A stretch of 64,000 nucleotides of DNA from Novosphingobium jiangmenense (GCF_015694345.1 NZ_JADQDC010000004.1:124001-188000), one strand, 5' to 3'; counted from the stretch's first letter, positions 42,647 to 50,419 are shown. The notes: generated from the letters alone by a model not told the origin. Translations and numbers: made by a program.

Positions 42647-45073
42647 CTACCCCGCCTTGGCCACCGACCAGGCCTTCTGCTTGGCATGGCTGTTGTAGCC
42701 ATCGACAAATTTCATGCCGTCAATGATCCTCCCGCGGTGCGTGGACAGCCACTTTGCCAACCGCTTGGAGTTGATTTCACCGCTATGCTCACCGGCGACA
42801 TCACCCAGAGCAAGGAGAAAGCCGGACCGAATTTGGTTGCCATAGGGATCGCGCTCTTTGGCAATTGAAACGATCTCGGCAGTCGTCTTTTCAGCTCCGC
42901 CGACTGCATCATACCAAGAGGCCAGTAAGCTTCTCAGACTTGTCGTGGTCGGATCGTCGGCGCGCGCGGCCTCCATCGTCGACACGGGGTCGGGTTGCCC
43001 CAGCCAGACAAGCGCGGAGCGGACAATGCGCGACCAGTCCTCGAACGAGGCCAATGCATGAAGCTGGTTCGGGAAACCGGCGACAGCATAAGCGCGGGCA
43101 ATTGTCAGCGCTGCGGCCACATACTTGCCGCGGTCAGCAAGCACCAGGTCGAACGGTCGCGTGCGGAATTGGCGCAACTCCGGCCGCTCGACGTTCGGGT
43201 CAAGCGAGCAGAGAACGACACGCCGCGTCATGTCGCCCACCAAGCGAATGTTGTTGCCCGTCGCAAAGGTCGTTGCGCGGCTCTCGATCCTGATGGAATT
43301 CGAAGTGCCCAAGACGCGTGGCTCGACGATCGGCCGCTCGATCATTTGGCAGAGGAAGTCGCCGCCCAAATCACCGTTGACGTTGTCGATGGAGATAATT
43401 GGCTGACCGGCAAAGAGAGCAGACACAAGCCGCTTCTCGGTTTCCGCCTCGTCCCTCCCCGCCGCGATCACAGGCGCACGCTGACCAATGCTGATCGCGG
43501 CCGCCAAGTCGATGATGTAGCTCTTGCCCGAGCCAGCGACCGGCGCCGAGGTCACATGCATGGGTGCGACCTGCATCGCGCCTCTGACCACCGGTGTGAT
43601 CAAGCAAGACAGAGCAACGGCGCGGCTGGCGTCGTTGACGAACGGAAACTCGTCCAGAAGACTGTCCAATTGCTCCAATGCCCGCAGTGCATCTTCCTTC
43701 GTCGGACGATCCCCCATTTTAGGAAGCTCTGGAGGATCCATGAGCAGCAGCTGGGTTGCAGGATCGTATCCTGGCTCGCTTAGGATGGTGCCATCGGGTC
43801 GCAAAGTAGGCGTGGTGATCACGCCTGCCAGCCGAGGGAATTGCCACTCGCCATCGCGCGCCAAGATTGTCTGAGCAACCACCCGCGGCGGGTCAGTTCG
43901 GGCAAGTCGCTTCTTGCGGCCGTCAAACTTCATCCATTGCGCGCTTCGCGAAAGGTGATCCACCATCGAGTCGACACTCACCGTTTTGAGGCGCGCGACC
44001 TTCGTTCGCCTTCCATGAGCCGCGGGCAGATCGTCAATTACAGGCCGGACAATGTTCCCGCTGCGGGAATAGAACGGAGCGCTAGCCTGGATGAGCGCCT
44101 CCTCGCCCGCGCTGGCGATATTGTGGAGCTCTCCAGCCTCAACTTCGATGACGGGTCGGCTAGTGTTCGTCGACTTCCGAGCAACTGGACGGAGATCATC
44201 TTCCTGATCTTCGCCACTCACCTCTGACGCGCCTGCCCGATCAAGAAGCGCTGTTTCTGCCGCCTGCTCAAGCTCGAAAGCTGAATTGCCCTGATCAAGC
44301 CAATCAGAGACGTCACCCTTTGCGGGAAGGTTGGGCAAACTGAGAACGGCGCATTCCGATGCGATTCCGCGCAGAAGCGCTAAGCCCTTCGCAGCATGCT
44401 CCCGCCCGGCTTCGTCGTTGTCCTCGAGGAGCACGACCCGACGGCCGGCGAGATGTTGTTTGATGCCATCGCGCACCGCGTCGAACTTTCCTGCCCCGCC
44501 CGGATGGGTTGTTGCAGTGAAACCCAAGGCCCTAAGCCGGTCGACGTCCTTTTCGCCTTCGCAATAGAAGACAACCGACGCGGGATCGGCGTTGAGCAGA
44601 TCAGGAAGACGGTAAAGGACCCGCTTGACGCCCTGCATGCAGCCCTTGCGAGATACAAAGCTGCCCTTCCCATCGGGACCATGCTGCCAGAATTCCTTCT
44701 CCGTACCCCGGAGCCTGCGCTCAACACGAAACACGGTGTTACCCTGCTCGTCATGGTAATCGTAGAAGGTTGAGCTGGATTTTTCGGCCGTCTTTGGCTC
44801 GTCGCGCTGCTTGATTCCCTGCTCCTCGAGCCAACGAAAAGCAGACGCTTTGTCCTGCAATCCGGCTTTATGCATGACGAGTTCGAGCACACCACCCTTG
44901 GCGCCGCACTCGTAATCGTGGAACCAGCCGCCCTCGAGGTTGACCTCAAGCGACCCGCGCTTCCCGAACTTCAGCACGCCATCGCGCGGCCTGGACAAAT
45001 CAGAGTTGGGCTCTGGGAGCAGGGCCTTGGCAACATCGCCCATCATGGCGGCAAGGGGTTGATCGTACGTCAT
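42647..45073 (-). CDS. TOPRIM primase with superfamily-3-like ATPase domain
   Basis: This 808-aa replication protein has an N-terminal primase region (LKFGKRGSLEVNLEGGWFHDYECGAKGGVLELVMHKAGL). The TOPRIM core follows (SVVFYCEGEKDVDRLRALG with the Glu, then RRVVLLEDNDEAGREHAAKG with the acidic pair). The C-terminal half is an ATPase with Walker A APVAGSGKSYIIDLAAAI and Walker B QPIISIDNVNGDLGG. The usual Cys zinc ligands of DnaG are largely missing. The start at 45073 overlaps the previous gene by four bases; a longer frame overlaps other genes. It is the last gene of a long coupled chain that begins at 46599. Confidence 0.85.
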   Translation of the reverse strand: MTYDQPLAAMMGDVAKALLPEPNSDLSRPRDGVLKFGKRGSLEVNLEGGWFHDYECGAKGGVLELVMHKAGLQDKASAFRWLEEQGIKQRDEPKTAEKSSSTFYDYHDEQGNTVFRVERRLRGTEKEFWQHGPDGKGSFVSRKGCMQGVKRVLYRLPDLLNADPASVVFYCEGEKDVDRLRALGFTATTHPGGAGKFDAVRDGIKQHLAGRRVVLLEDNDEAGREHAAKGLALLRGIASECAVLSLPNLPAKGDVSDWLDQGNSAFELEQAAETALLDRAGASEVSGEDQEDDLRPVARKSTNTSRPVIEVEAGELHNIASAGEEALIQASAPFYSRSGNIVRPVIDDLPAAHGRRTKVARLKTVSVDSMVDHLSRSAQWMKFDGRKKRLARTDPPRVVAQTILARDGEWQFPRLAGVITTPTLRPDGTILSEPGYDPATQLLLMDPPELPKMGDRPTKEDALRALEQLDSLLDEFPFVNDASRAVALSCLITPVVRGAMQVAPMHVTSAPVAGSGKSYIIDLAAAISIGQRAPVIAAGRDEAETEKRLVSALFAGQPIISIDNVNGDLGGDFLCQMIERPIVEPRVLGTSNSIRIESRATTFATGNNIRLVGDMTRRVVLCSLDPNVERPELRQFRTRPFDLVLADRGKYVAAALTIARAYAVAGFPNQLHALASFEDWSRIVRSALVWLGQPDPVSTMEAARADDPTTTSLRSLLASWYDAVGGAEKTTAEIVSIAKERDPYGNQIRSGFLLALGDVAGEHSGEINSKRLAKWLSTHRGRIIDGMKFVDGYNSHAKQKAWSVAKAG

Positions 45074-45300
45074 GCAACCACCTTGGGCCGGCAACCCGGC
45101 CGCTTGTGTTTCTGGCACCGGCGGTTCGGGCGAAATGTTGAGGCTGCGGCTGGTGCGGTAAACTGGAACCTGGCGCCGCACTCTGGGCACTGCGATGCCC
45201 AAACCAGCATGATGCCAAGTGACCCGTCTGGCCTCACATAGGTCGCTGTGTTCGCGACCCAGTAGCGTTGACCATCATGCATTCGGATAGTGCCGATCAT
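45070..45300 (-). CDS. Small putative zinc-binding protein (76 aa)
   Basis: This small protein has CPECGARF and a second pair around RRCQKHKRPGC, which may form a zinc ribbon. The start overlaps the previous gene and the end overlaps the primase start, both by four bases (ATGA), a sign of coupled translation. No family is recognised beyond the Cys pattern. Confidence 0.6.
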   Translation of the reverse strand: MIGTIRMHDGQRYWVANTATYVRPDGSLGIMLVWASQCPECGARFQFTAPAAASTFRPNRRCQKHKRPGCRPKVVA

Positions 45301-45566
45301 GCCTGCCGCCTCGTCCAGTGCTCCGGGCGGGCCCGAAAGTAGACAGGCAGACCTCGCCGAAATGCCGGGTCCTTCACAAGCGCTTCGAGCAGACTGAATT
45401 GCGTCACTTCAGTGCGAGTCGGGCCGTTCACTGGAGCCCCTACGAGCTGCGCGATCCACTTGTTGCAGTCACCCACGATCGGGCTGACGATCCACGCTCG
45501 AATTGCGCGATGAGGGAACTGCAGGATTATGGCAGGACCGCGTCCGCGAAATGGATAGTCAGGCAT
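45297..45566 (-). CDS. Hypothetical protein (89 aa)
   Basis: This small protein begins MPDYPFRGRGPAIILQFPHRAIRAWIVSPIVGDCNKWIAQLVGA and ends in a basic tail. It overlaps neighbours on both sides within the small-gene chain upstream of the primase. I do not recognise a family; it is likely an element-specific protein. Confidence 0.55.
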   Translation of the reverse strand: MPDYPFRGRGPAIILQFPHRAIRAWIVSPIVGDCNKWIAQLVGAPVNGPTRTEVTQFSLLEALVKDPAFRRGLPVYFRARPEHWTRRQA

Positions 45567-45780
45567 GGCCAACCACCTCGCCAATCGCTGGGTGGACGAT
45601 GAACACATCGTTCACCTGCGTCGCGAGAAAGGCGTCGCGAGCGAACAGATAGTGCTGCCGGATCTGGTGGAACTGCTCCTGCGTTGGAACATCTGGTTCC
45701 CACTCGCAGGTCAGCACGTATCCGCTAAGGCTGAACGTGGCGCGAAAGCCGCCTGGCAAGTCAATAGGGGCGCTGATCAT
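45559..45780 (-). CDS. Hypothetical protein (73 aa)
   Basis: This small beta-rich protein (PGGFRATFSLSGYVLTCEWEPDVPTQEQFHQIRQHYLFARDAF) is one link in the chain of overlapping genes upstream of the primase. It shares four bases with the 60-aa gene before it and eight with the gene after it. Function unknown. Confidence 0.6.
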   Translation of the reverse strand: MISAPIDLPGGFRATFSLSGYVLTCEWEPDVPTQEQFHQIRQHYLFARDAFLATQVNDVFIVHPAIGEVVGHA

Positions 45781-45959
45781 GCCGCACCGCCAAACGCAAT
45801 CGTCGCAAGCAACCCTGCCCGCTCGGGCCGCACTGCGTGCGCCGAGATCAGGAATTGCGCGCGGTGCGCATCAAGAGTAGAGGAGAAGCGCGATCCGCAG
45901 GCCAGCTTATCGCGCGATGCCCCGCCCCGAAACGGCGGGGTTTCGCATTTGTGAGGCAT
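45777..45959 (-). CDS. Small hypothetical protein (60 aa) in the coupled chain
   Basis: A short frame whose stop overlaps the next start (ATGA) and whose start lies three bases after the preceding stop, with GGGGAGG upstream. The core reads DAHRAQFLISAHAVRPERAGLLATIAFGGAA. A hairpin-forming GC sequence (45920-45940) is contained in the coding region. The continuous overlap pattern is the main argument that it is translated; the translation start could also be further inside. Confidence 0.45.
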   Translation of the reverse strand: MPHKCETPPFRGGASRDKLACGSRFSSTLDAHRAQFLISAHAVRPERAGLLATIAFGGAA

Positions 45960-45962
45960 GGC

Positions 45963-46196
45963 TCAAGCTGCCTCCCCAGGTGCGGAATTAGCGCGATGCG
46001 CTTCGTCCGCCATTGCCGGCTCAACCGTCACTCGCGCTGCCTTCACCACGTCGGCAAGCAACGTGAGGAAAGAAAGCATCCGGCTCTGAAAGTACTCCGG
46101 TGAGGTGCCTTCGAGATCGCTGGCGCCGAAAAGTTCCTGTGCCAGCCGGTCAAGGGAGCTTGCGAGATCGGCGAAGGGCGTCGAATGCTTGCTCAT
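45963..46196 (-). CDS. Hypothetical protein (77 aa)
   Basis: This helical protein (MSKHSTPFADLASSLDRLAQELFGASDLEGTSPEYFQSRMLSFLTLLADVVKAARVTV) has no recognised domain. Its start overlaps the end of the excisionase-like gene by four bases. It may be a regulatory or replication accessory protein of the element. Confidence 0.6.
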   Translation of the reverse strand: MSKHSTPFADLASSLDRLAQELFGASDLEGTSPEYFQSRMLSFLTLLADVVKAARVTVEPAMADEAHRANSAPGEAA

Positions 46197-46384
46197 GCCG
46201 ACTCTCCCTCGACAAGTGCGCGAAGGCTCGCGGCCGGGATCAAGGTGCGCGTCCCGATCTTTCGGGTCTCAATGCGACCCTCTTTCACGAGTCGATAAAG
46301 GCTGGTCCTGCCGATCGAGAGCACGCGACATGCATCGCTCATCGAGTACGCAACGGGTGCGAGTGCGCCGGGATCATTGGTCAT
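46193..46384 (-). CDS. Excisionase-like helix-turn-helix protein
   Basis: This 63-aa MerR-superfamily/Xis-type winged helix (YSMSDACRVLSIGRTSLYRLVKEGRIETRKIGTRTLIPAASLRALVEG) is the type called excisionase or AlpA-like. In satellites and prophages such proteins bind near att sites or activate the replication/excision operon. It overlaps both neighbours by four bases. Confidence 0.8.
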   Translation of the reverse strand: MTNDPGALAPVAYSMSDACRVLSIGRTSLYRLVKEGRIETRKIGTRTLIPAASLRALVEGESA

Positions 46385-46599
46385 TGGCTGGCTCCGTTCG
46401 ATATGGCCAGCACCACAAGAATCCCATTACACCGTTGGAACACAAACTTATTCCAACACGCACGGTGGTGTTCATGCGAACGACGGAAAGTCGTCCCGGT
46501 AGCGAGCTCTAACCGGCTGGCTATCGCGTCACCGGTGAGTTGGTTTCTGATGCGAGCGTATGCTGAAGGCGCACGCCTCCGATGCTGAAAATCAGCCAT
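46381..46599 (-). CDS. Hypothetical protein (72 aa), start of the replication operon
   Basis: This is a small basic, Cys-containing protein (MADFQHRRRAPSAYARIRNQLTGDAIASRL) at the head of the minus-strand chain. Its stop overlaps the start of the HTH gene (ATGA). An AGG ribosome-site fragment lies eight bases upstream. The region before it (46600-46736) should hold the operon promoter; it contains the 7-bp inverted repeat GGGAACT/AGTTCCC at 46638-46656. Confidence 0.4.
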   Translation of the reverse strand: MADFQHRRRAPSAYARIRNQLTGDAIASRLELATGTTFRRSHEHHRACWNKFVFQRCNGILVVLAISNGASQ

Positions 46600-46736
46600 T
46601 GCGACCTGTCTTTCATGGGTGGCGCGCACTGGCGCCCGGGAACTTCTTGAGTTCCCCCGCACGTTCGCTTAGGGCTGGCGCGTCGGCTCCTACACTGACA
46701 CGCTAACCCTCGCGCCTCACCGCGCGGGGGTTTCGT

Positions 46737-47558
46737 TTATCCGTCCATCTCTGATCCTTCGGTATGATCTGTCGCACGGTCTTGCCGCAATCCAGAGAGC
46801 AAGCTGGCCACTCGATCCTTACGGCTCTGGCGAGCAGGCTCGACGCGTTCAGGCCACAGCTTCCGAATCAGTCGCGAGATCGGGACGTAGAATGCCCCCA
46901 GAGGCCCATCCTCGTTATGGAGAGAGACTTCGTCATCGTGGGCCAAGCGAGCAATGCCGGAAGCATCTTGCCAAGCAACCCAGGCGTTATCGCCCTCAAG
47001 CATCAGATGCTCCGCAGAAGTCAGTTGTAGCGCCCAGTCAATTGCCGTCCCCAAGCTGCCTGAGATGCGCTGGGCATACTCTGCGCCGGCGTCGGAAGCA
47101 CCGTCGCGCGATTCTTCCCAGAACCACGACTGCACGATGTCGCGCTCAGTCTCGGCAGTGCCTGACTTGCCCCAGTCGTCTGCGGAGATGCGCACGCGCA
47201 CCGGACGACCCGATGCGAACTGAGCAAGCTTCAGATTCAGTCGGATCGCTGCGCTGAGCTCAGAAGCCGACAGCTCTGCAGCTTCAGCCTCACGGAGGCC
47301 CGTCTGGAAGAGATCGGCAAACTGCCGCAGGACGCCGACGTTCACGCCAAGAGAACGGAGCGAGTTCAGGAACATCGCAACGTGCAATTGCGCAAAGGAG
47401 AAGCGCCGGTGAGCTCGCGGCTCGGCTGGCAGGGGGACGAGCAAACCTTGCTTCATCCAGAATGCCAGAACGTCATCCGCAATGCCCGTCCTTTCCTGGA
47501 CTTGCTGACGCGAGAAAGCCTTGCTCACTGGATAGCAGGTGGCGCGATCAAATAGCAT
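46737..47558 (-). CDS. MerR-like regulator with uncharacterised C-terminal domain
   Basis: This 273-aa protein has an N-terminal MerR-type winged helix (AFSRQQVQERTGIADDVLAFWMKQGLLVPLPAEPRAHRRFSFAQLHVAMFLNSLRSLGVNVGVLRQF), followed by a 190-residue domain that I cannot assign. It lies between the replication operon and the integrase side, where a lysogeny-type control protein is expected. Two copies of ATAGGT-N7-ACCTAT stand at and just upstream of its start codon (47557-47611), suggesting autoregulation. Confidence 0.72.
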   Translation of the reverse strand: MLFDRATCYPVSKAFSRQQVQERTGIADDVLAFWMKQGLLVPLPAEPRAHRRFSFAQLHVAMFLNSLRSLGVNVGVLRQFADLFQTGLREAEAAELSASELSAAIRLNLKLAQFASGRPVRVRISADDWGKSGTAETERDIVQSWFWEESRDGASDAGAEYAQRISGSLGTAIDWALQLTSAEHLMLEGDNAWVAWQDASGIARLAHDDEVSLHNEDGPLGAFYVPISRLIRKLWPERVEPARQSRKDRVASLLSGLRQDRATDHTEGSEMDG

Positions 47559-47611
47559 AGGTCCATTACACCTATTTCATGGGCACATGTCAATAGGTCC
47601 ATCGAACCTAT
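47557..47611. promoter_or_regulatory. Two inverted-repeat operators at the MerR-like gene
   Basis: ATAGGTCCATTACACCTAT (47557-47575) and ATAGGTCCATCGAACCTAT (47593-47611) share the dyad ATAGGT-N7-ACCTAT and are spaced 36 bp start to start. The first overlaps the start codon of the MerR-like gene. The dyad spacing fits a dimeric MerR-type regulator. Autorepression is inferred. Confidence 0.65.
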
Positions 47612-47629
47612 TTTAAAACGGCCGTACTT

Positions 47630-47848
47630 CTAGCTTGCTTCTCGTGCGCCGGTGTCCCGAAACGCATCCAAATCCTTGAGCAGGTAGAAAACGCGCCCAC
47701 CAACTCGGCGCGGGCGCGGACCTCGGCCCAGCCGTGCGTACTCCGCCAAAGTCTTGGGTGCGTAGCCAAGATATGTCGCCGCGTCTGACCTGGACACCCG
47801 GCCATCCGGCAGCACTCTCACCCGAACGTGATCAAAGGTAGCACTCAT
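47630..47848 (-). CDS. Small helix-turn-helix protein (excisionase/AlpA-like)
   Basis: This 72-aa DNA-binding protein has VSRSDAATYLGYAPKTLAEYARLGRGPRPRRVGGRVFYLLKDLDAFRDTG, a clear winged helix of the excisionase/AlpA type with a RRVGGRVFY wing. It is transcribed away from the integrase operon, across a divergent region that holds two related 20-bp operators. It is a second candidate excision or activation factor, together with the HTH gene at 46193. Confidence 0.78.
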   Translation of the reverse strand: MSATFDHVRVRVLPDGRVSRSDAATYLGYAPKTLAEYARLGRGPRPRRVGGRVFYLLKDLDAFRDTGAREAS

Positions 47849-47865
47849 GACCAAACTCCGAATTA

Positions 47866-47944
47866 CGGATACGGAAAGGTTTCCGTTGAAAAAGAGATAG
47901 TGCACCCCTAATTGTGTGGTCAAGCGGAAACGGATAAGTATCCG
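47866..47944. promoter_or_regulatory. Paired 20-bp operators in the divergent regulatory region
   Basis: CGGATACGGAAAGGTTTCCG (47866-47885) and CGGAAACGGATAAGTATCCG (47925-47944) follow the same pattern, CGGAwACGGAwArGTwTCCG: a direct half-site followed by a 14-bp palindrome. The two elements are spaced 59 bp start to start between the small HTH gene and the 201-aa gene ahead of the integrase. The A/T variants are swapped between the two sites. This looks like a genetic switch region with dimer and extra half-site binding. Confidence 0.65.
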
Positions 47945-47965
47945 TGAAATTTTTGGAGTCGTTGG

Positions 47966-48571
47966 ATGTCAGTGGTTGGGAATGGGATTTCGCCGGAGGG
48001 GGCGCCGACCTTCACGTTTGGAAAGGTCGTCCAGTTCCTTGCTGTGGCCTTTGACGTGTCAGGCATCAAGTACAAGACCTTCGCTTCCCGCCTTCAGCAG
48101 CTCCAGAAGATGGGTTTGCCCAACGGCACGAACACCGGGCGCGGCATCCGTGCAGCTTATGAGACTTGGCATCTCTGCGAATTCCAGTTCTATCTGGATC
48201 TCTTGCAGGCAGGAGTTTCACCTTCGATGGTGGCGGCACGCTTCGCTGACGCTCCGTTTTATGCGGCGGAGGGGGTGGGATCGGAAGCCGAGAGCCGGGC
48301 TGCCGAAGGTGAACACTTCTATGCCTATGTGCAGATCAACGCCCTAAAGTATCTCGAATCGGATAGCCTTTCCGCTCTCCGCGATGACAGTTCGTCCTAC
48401 ACAGAATTCAGTCTTGGCTCGGACCTAAGCCGACTTTTGCCGATCGCGCGTCATAAGCCAGGTGTTCTGGTTGACCTCGCGGTTCGCATCGATGTTCTCA
48501 AGAGAGCTGTCGGCAAAGTCATGCCCCAGCACGCGGATCTCGCCTTCTTCCGCAAGCCCGGAGGTGAATAA
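47966..48571 (+). CDS. Uncharacterised protein upstream of the integrase (201 aa)
   Basis: This helical protein (FGKVVQFLAVAFDVSGIKYKTFASRLQQLQKMGLPNGTNTGRGIRAAYETWHLCEFQFYLDLLQAGVSPSMVAARF) looks like a DNA-binding MerR/HTH-related regulator in its first half. I do not recognise the family. The ATG has GGAG upstream. It ends two bases before the integrase start and thus shares its mRNA, so it may control integration or the lysogeny decision. Confidence 0.6.
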   Translation: MSVVGNGISPEGAPTFTFGKVVQFLAVAFDVSGIKYKTFASRLQQLQKMGLPNGTNTGRGIRAAYETWHLCEFQFYLDLLQAGVSPSMVAARFADAPFYAAEGVGSEAESRAAEGEHFYAYVQINALKYLESDSLSALRDDSSSYTEFSLGSDLSRLLPIARHKPGVLVDLAVRIDVLKRAVGKVMPQHADLAFFRKPGGE

Positions 48572-48573
48572 GC

Positions 48574-49770
48574 ATGGCCTTGAAGTTCAACCGGCTCACC
48601 CGTCCGGCAATCCGCGGCCTACAGAAGGGCGAAAAGCTCCACGAGCATGGGATCACAGCAGAACGCCTGAAGACTGGCGACGTTCGCTATTCTGTCAACA
48701 TCATGGTGGACGGCCGGCGCGTCCATAGGGTGATCGGTCGCGAAAGCGAAGGCGTGACCCGGGAGCAAGCTGAGCGCGCCATCGAGACTTTTCGAACAAA
48801 GGCTCGCGAAGGCCGGCTCGATTTACCAGCCGGGCGGAAGATCCATCGCACCTTCCGGGAAGCTGCTAAGGACTACATCGATCGCCTGGAAGAGGTGGGT
48901 GGCAAAGGCATCCCTAAGAAGCGGCAGCAGCTCAACATGCATCTGGTCCCTTACTTCAAGGATCAGCGCGCGGACCGGATAACCGAGTTCACCGTGCAGC
49001 ATTACGTGAAGTACCGACTTGGCCAGGGCGCCATGCAGTCGACGGTCAATCGCGAGCTCGCCACGCTGTCTCACATGCTTCGGCGGCTGGCCGAGTGGAA
49101 GTGGATGCGCAAGGATGACATCCCGCTTATCAAGAAGGGAGCAGAGCCCCGAAAACAGATCGTGGTCCTGACGCCGAAGAATCAGCAAGCCCTATTGCAA
49201 GCAGCGATTGAAGATCAGGATCCGTACTGCTGGCTCTTTGTCGCGTTCGGGCTGAACACGGGCATGCGCCACCGCGAGATCCTGAACGTGAAGTGGAGCG
49301 ACATCGACTTCGATCTTCGCCGCATCCATGTGGCCAAAGCAAAGGCTGGACAGCGTGAGCAGCCGATCACAACCGTGCTGGCTGACATGCTCAAGAAGGA
49401 GCGAGAGCAGCGCGAGGACAAGGACGGCTACATCTTCGGCATCACGAAGAACGACAGGACCTTCGGACCGCGCGACGCGATGTCGATCCAATTCAAGCGC
49501 GTGGTCGTCAGGGCGAAGCTCGATCCGGCGAAGGTGACGCCCCACGTGATGAGGCACACGGCCATCACGCGGCTGGTCATGTCGAAGGTCGATATCCCTA
49601 CGATTCAGAAGATCAGCGGGCACAAGACGCTGGCGATGGTGATGCGGTATGTGCACCTCGCCGGCGAGCATATCGACTCAGCGATAACCGCGATCGAGAC
49701 GAGTCTTCCCGGCACGATTACACCAGAAGTACACACGCAGTCTGGAGATGAGGCGCGAGGAGCGGCCTAA
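48574..49770 (+). CDS. int: Tyrosine recombinase / integrase
   Basis: This 398-aa site-specific recombinase has a SAM-like core-binding domain (FREAAKDYIDRLEEVGGKGIPKKRQQLNMHLVPYF) and a catalytic domain with R232 (GMRHREIL), H324-x2-R327 (HVMRHT), H350 (GHKT) and Y359 (MRYVH). All key residues are present, so the enzyme should be active. It lies 14 bases from attR in the 3' end of tRNA-Leu, the classic arrangement for tRNA-targeting integrases. GGAGG lies upstream of the ATG. Confidence 0.95.
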   Translation: MALKFNRLTRPAIRGLQKGEKLHEHGITAERLKTGDVRYSVNIMVDGRRVHRVIGRESEGVTREQAERAIETFRTKAREGRLDLPAGRKIHRTFREAAKDYIDRLEEVGGKGIPKKRQQLNMHLVPYFKDQRADRITEFTVQHYVKYRLGQGAMQSTVNRELATLSHMLRRLAEWKWMRKDDIPLIKKGAEPRKQIVVLTPKNQQALLQAAIEDQDPYCWLFVAFGLNTGMRHREILNVKWSDIDFDLRRIHVAKAKAGQREQPITTVLADMLKKEREQREDKDGYIFGITKNDRTFGPRDAMSIQFKRVVVRAKLDPAKVTPHVMRHTAITRLVMSKVDIPTIQKISGHKTLAMVMRYVHLAGEHIDSAITAIETSLPGTITPEVHTQSGDEARGAA

Positions 49771-49784
49771 GTCATTGATTTCAT

Positions 49785-49839
49785 TGGTGCGGACGGCGGG
49801 ACTCGAACCCGCACGATCAAGGATCAAGGGATTTTAAGT
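49785..49839. repeat. attR: 55-bp repeat, 3' part of the intact tRNA-Leu
   Basis: This is the second copy of the 26808-26862 repeat. It reaches from the CCA end to the base just 5' of the anticodon loop, so integration keeps tRNA-Leu intact at this end. The integrase gene ends 14 bases away. Confidence 0.93.
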
Positions 49840-49869
49840 CCCCGGCGTCTACCATTCCGCCACGTCCGC
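49785..49869 (-). tRNA. tRNA-Leu (anticodon TAA)
   Basis: This 85-nt tRNA is read on the minus strand. The acceptor stem GCGGACG pairs with CGTCCGC, the T arm contains GGTTCGAGTCC, and a long variable arm typical of class II leucine tRNA is present. The anticodon loop is CTTAAAA (anticodon TAA at 49834-49836), and the CCA end is encoded at 49785-49787. It is the integration target of the adjacent element. Confidence 0.95.
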
Positions 49870-49925
49870 CCATCGTTTTGCCGCCCATTGTTCCACCCAC
49901 GGGCAATCCAAGCGCCTGCCACAGC

Positions 49926-49959
49926 AAAAGAGGCGCTGCAACGCCGGTTGCAACGCCTC
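49926..49959 (-). terminator. Rho-independent terminator of ihfB
   Basis: On the minus strand a 12-to-13-pair stem (49930-49942 with 49947-49959, one mismatch, GC-rich, four-base loop) is followed by TTTT. It lies 25 bases beyond the ihfB stop. Confidence 0.8.
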
Positions 49960-49983
49960 TCATGAATTTGTCCGGACAAGACG

Positions 49984-50265
49984 TCAGTCGGCGTTGAGCC
50001 TCTGGCGCATTTCCTTGCCTGCCTTGAAATAGGGCACGCGCTTGCCGGGAACCTCGACGGTTTCCCCGGTGCGCGGGTTGCGCCCCTTGCGGGCATCGCG
50101 TTCACGCGTGGAGAACGCGCCGAACCCGCGCAGTTCCACTCGGCCACCTTCGGCAAGGCGCTTGGCAATCTCATCGAAGAAAACGTCGACAACGCGCTCG
50201 ATTTCTTCGCTGCGCATACCAGGACTCTCCTTGGCGAGCGCTTGCAGCAGCTCCGATCTTATCAT
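49984..50265 (-). CDS. ihfB: Integration host factor subunit beta
   Basis: This 93-aa HU/IHF-family protein has the beta-arm region [35 protein letters not shown] and the N-terminal helices [37 protein letters not shown]. The typical [21 protein letters not shown] is complete. IHF bends DNA in replication, recombination and transcription. It happens to lie next to the tRNA integration site; there is no sign that it is element-encoded. Confidence 0.93.
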   Translation of the reverse strand: MIRSELLQALAKESPGMRSEEIERVVDVFFDEIAKRLAEGGRVELRGFGAFSTRERDARKGRNPRTGETVEVPGKRVPYFKAGKEMRQRLNAD

Positions 50266-50419
50266 TCTTTCCCTCCGCCAGGCGACCTTGCGGACGCCCC
50301 CCGTTTATTGACGATCCCAGCGCCCGAACCCCCGTACGAGCGCGAGTCACGATCCTGCCACGCAGAATCGGGTGTGACAATCGTTTCATAATGTCGGGAC
50401 GGCCCAAAAATGGACCGTT

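Larger units (their letters stand above)
26808..49839. mobile_element. Integrated genetic element of about 23 kb in tRNA-Leu, phage-satellite-like
   Basis: The segment is bounded by 55-bp direct repeats derived from tRNA-Leu(TAA) and has a tyrosine integrase directly beside the right repeat. Its base composition is more AT-rich than the flanks. Content includes integrase, divergent regulators, excisionase-like HTH proteins, a TOPRIM primase/ATPase, iteron-like repeats, a TerS-like module, a tape-measure-like and a hub protein, an ApeA-type HEPN protein, a KAP NTPase and other cargo. No large terminase, portal, capsid, protease or holin was found. This matches a phage satellite (PICI-like logic) or a strongly reduced prophage. 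Confidence 0.9.

Noticed and set aside
45919..45945. GC-rich hairpin that looks like a terminator
   Set aside because: It lies inside a chain of overlapping genes, within a plausible 60-aa coding frame, and there is no good T-run on the transcribed minus strand.
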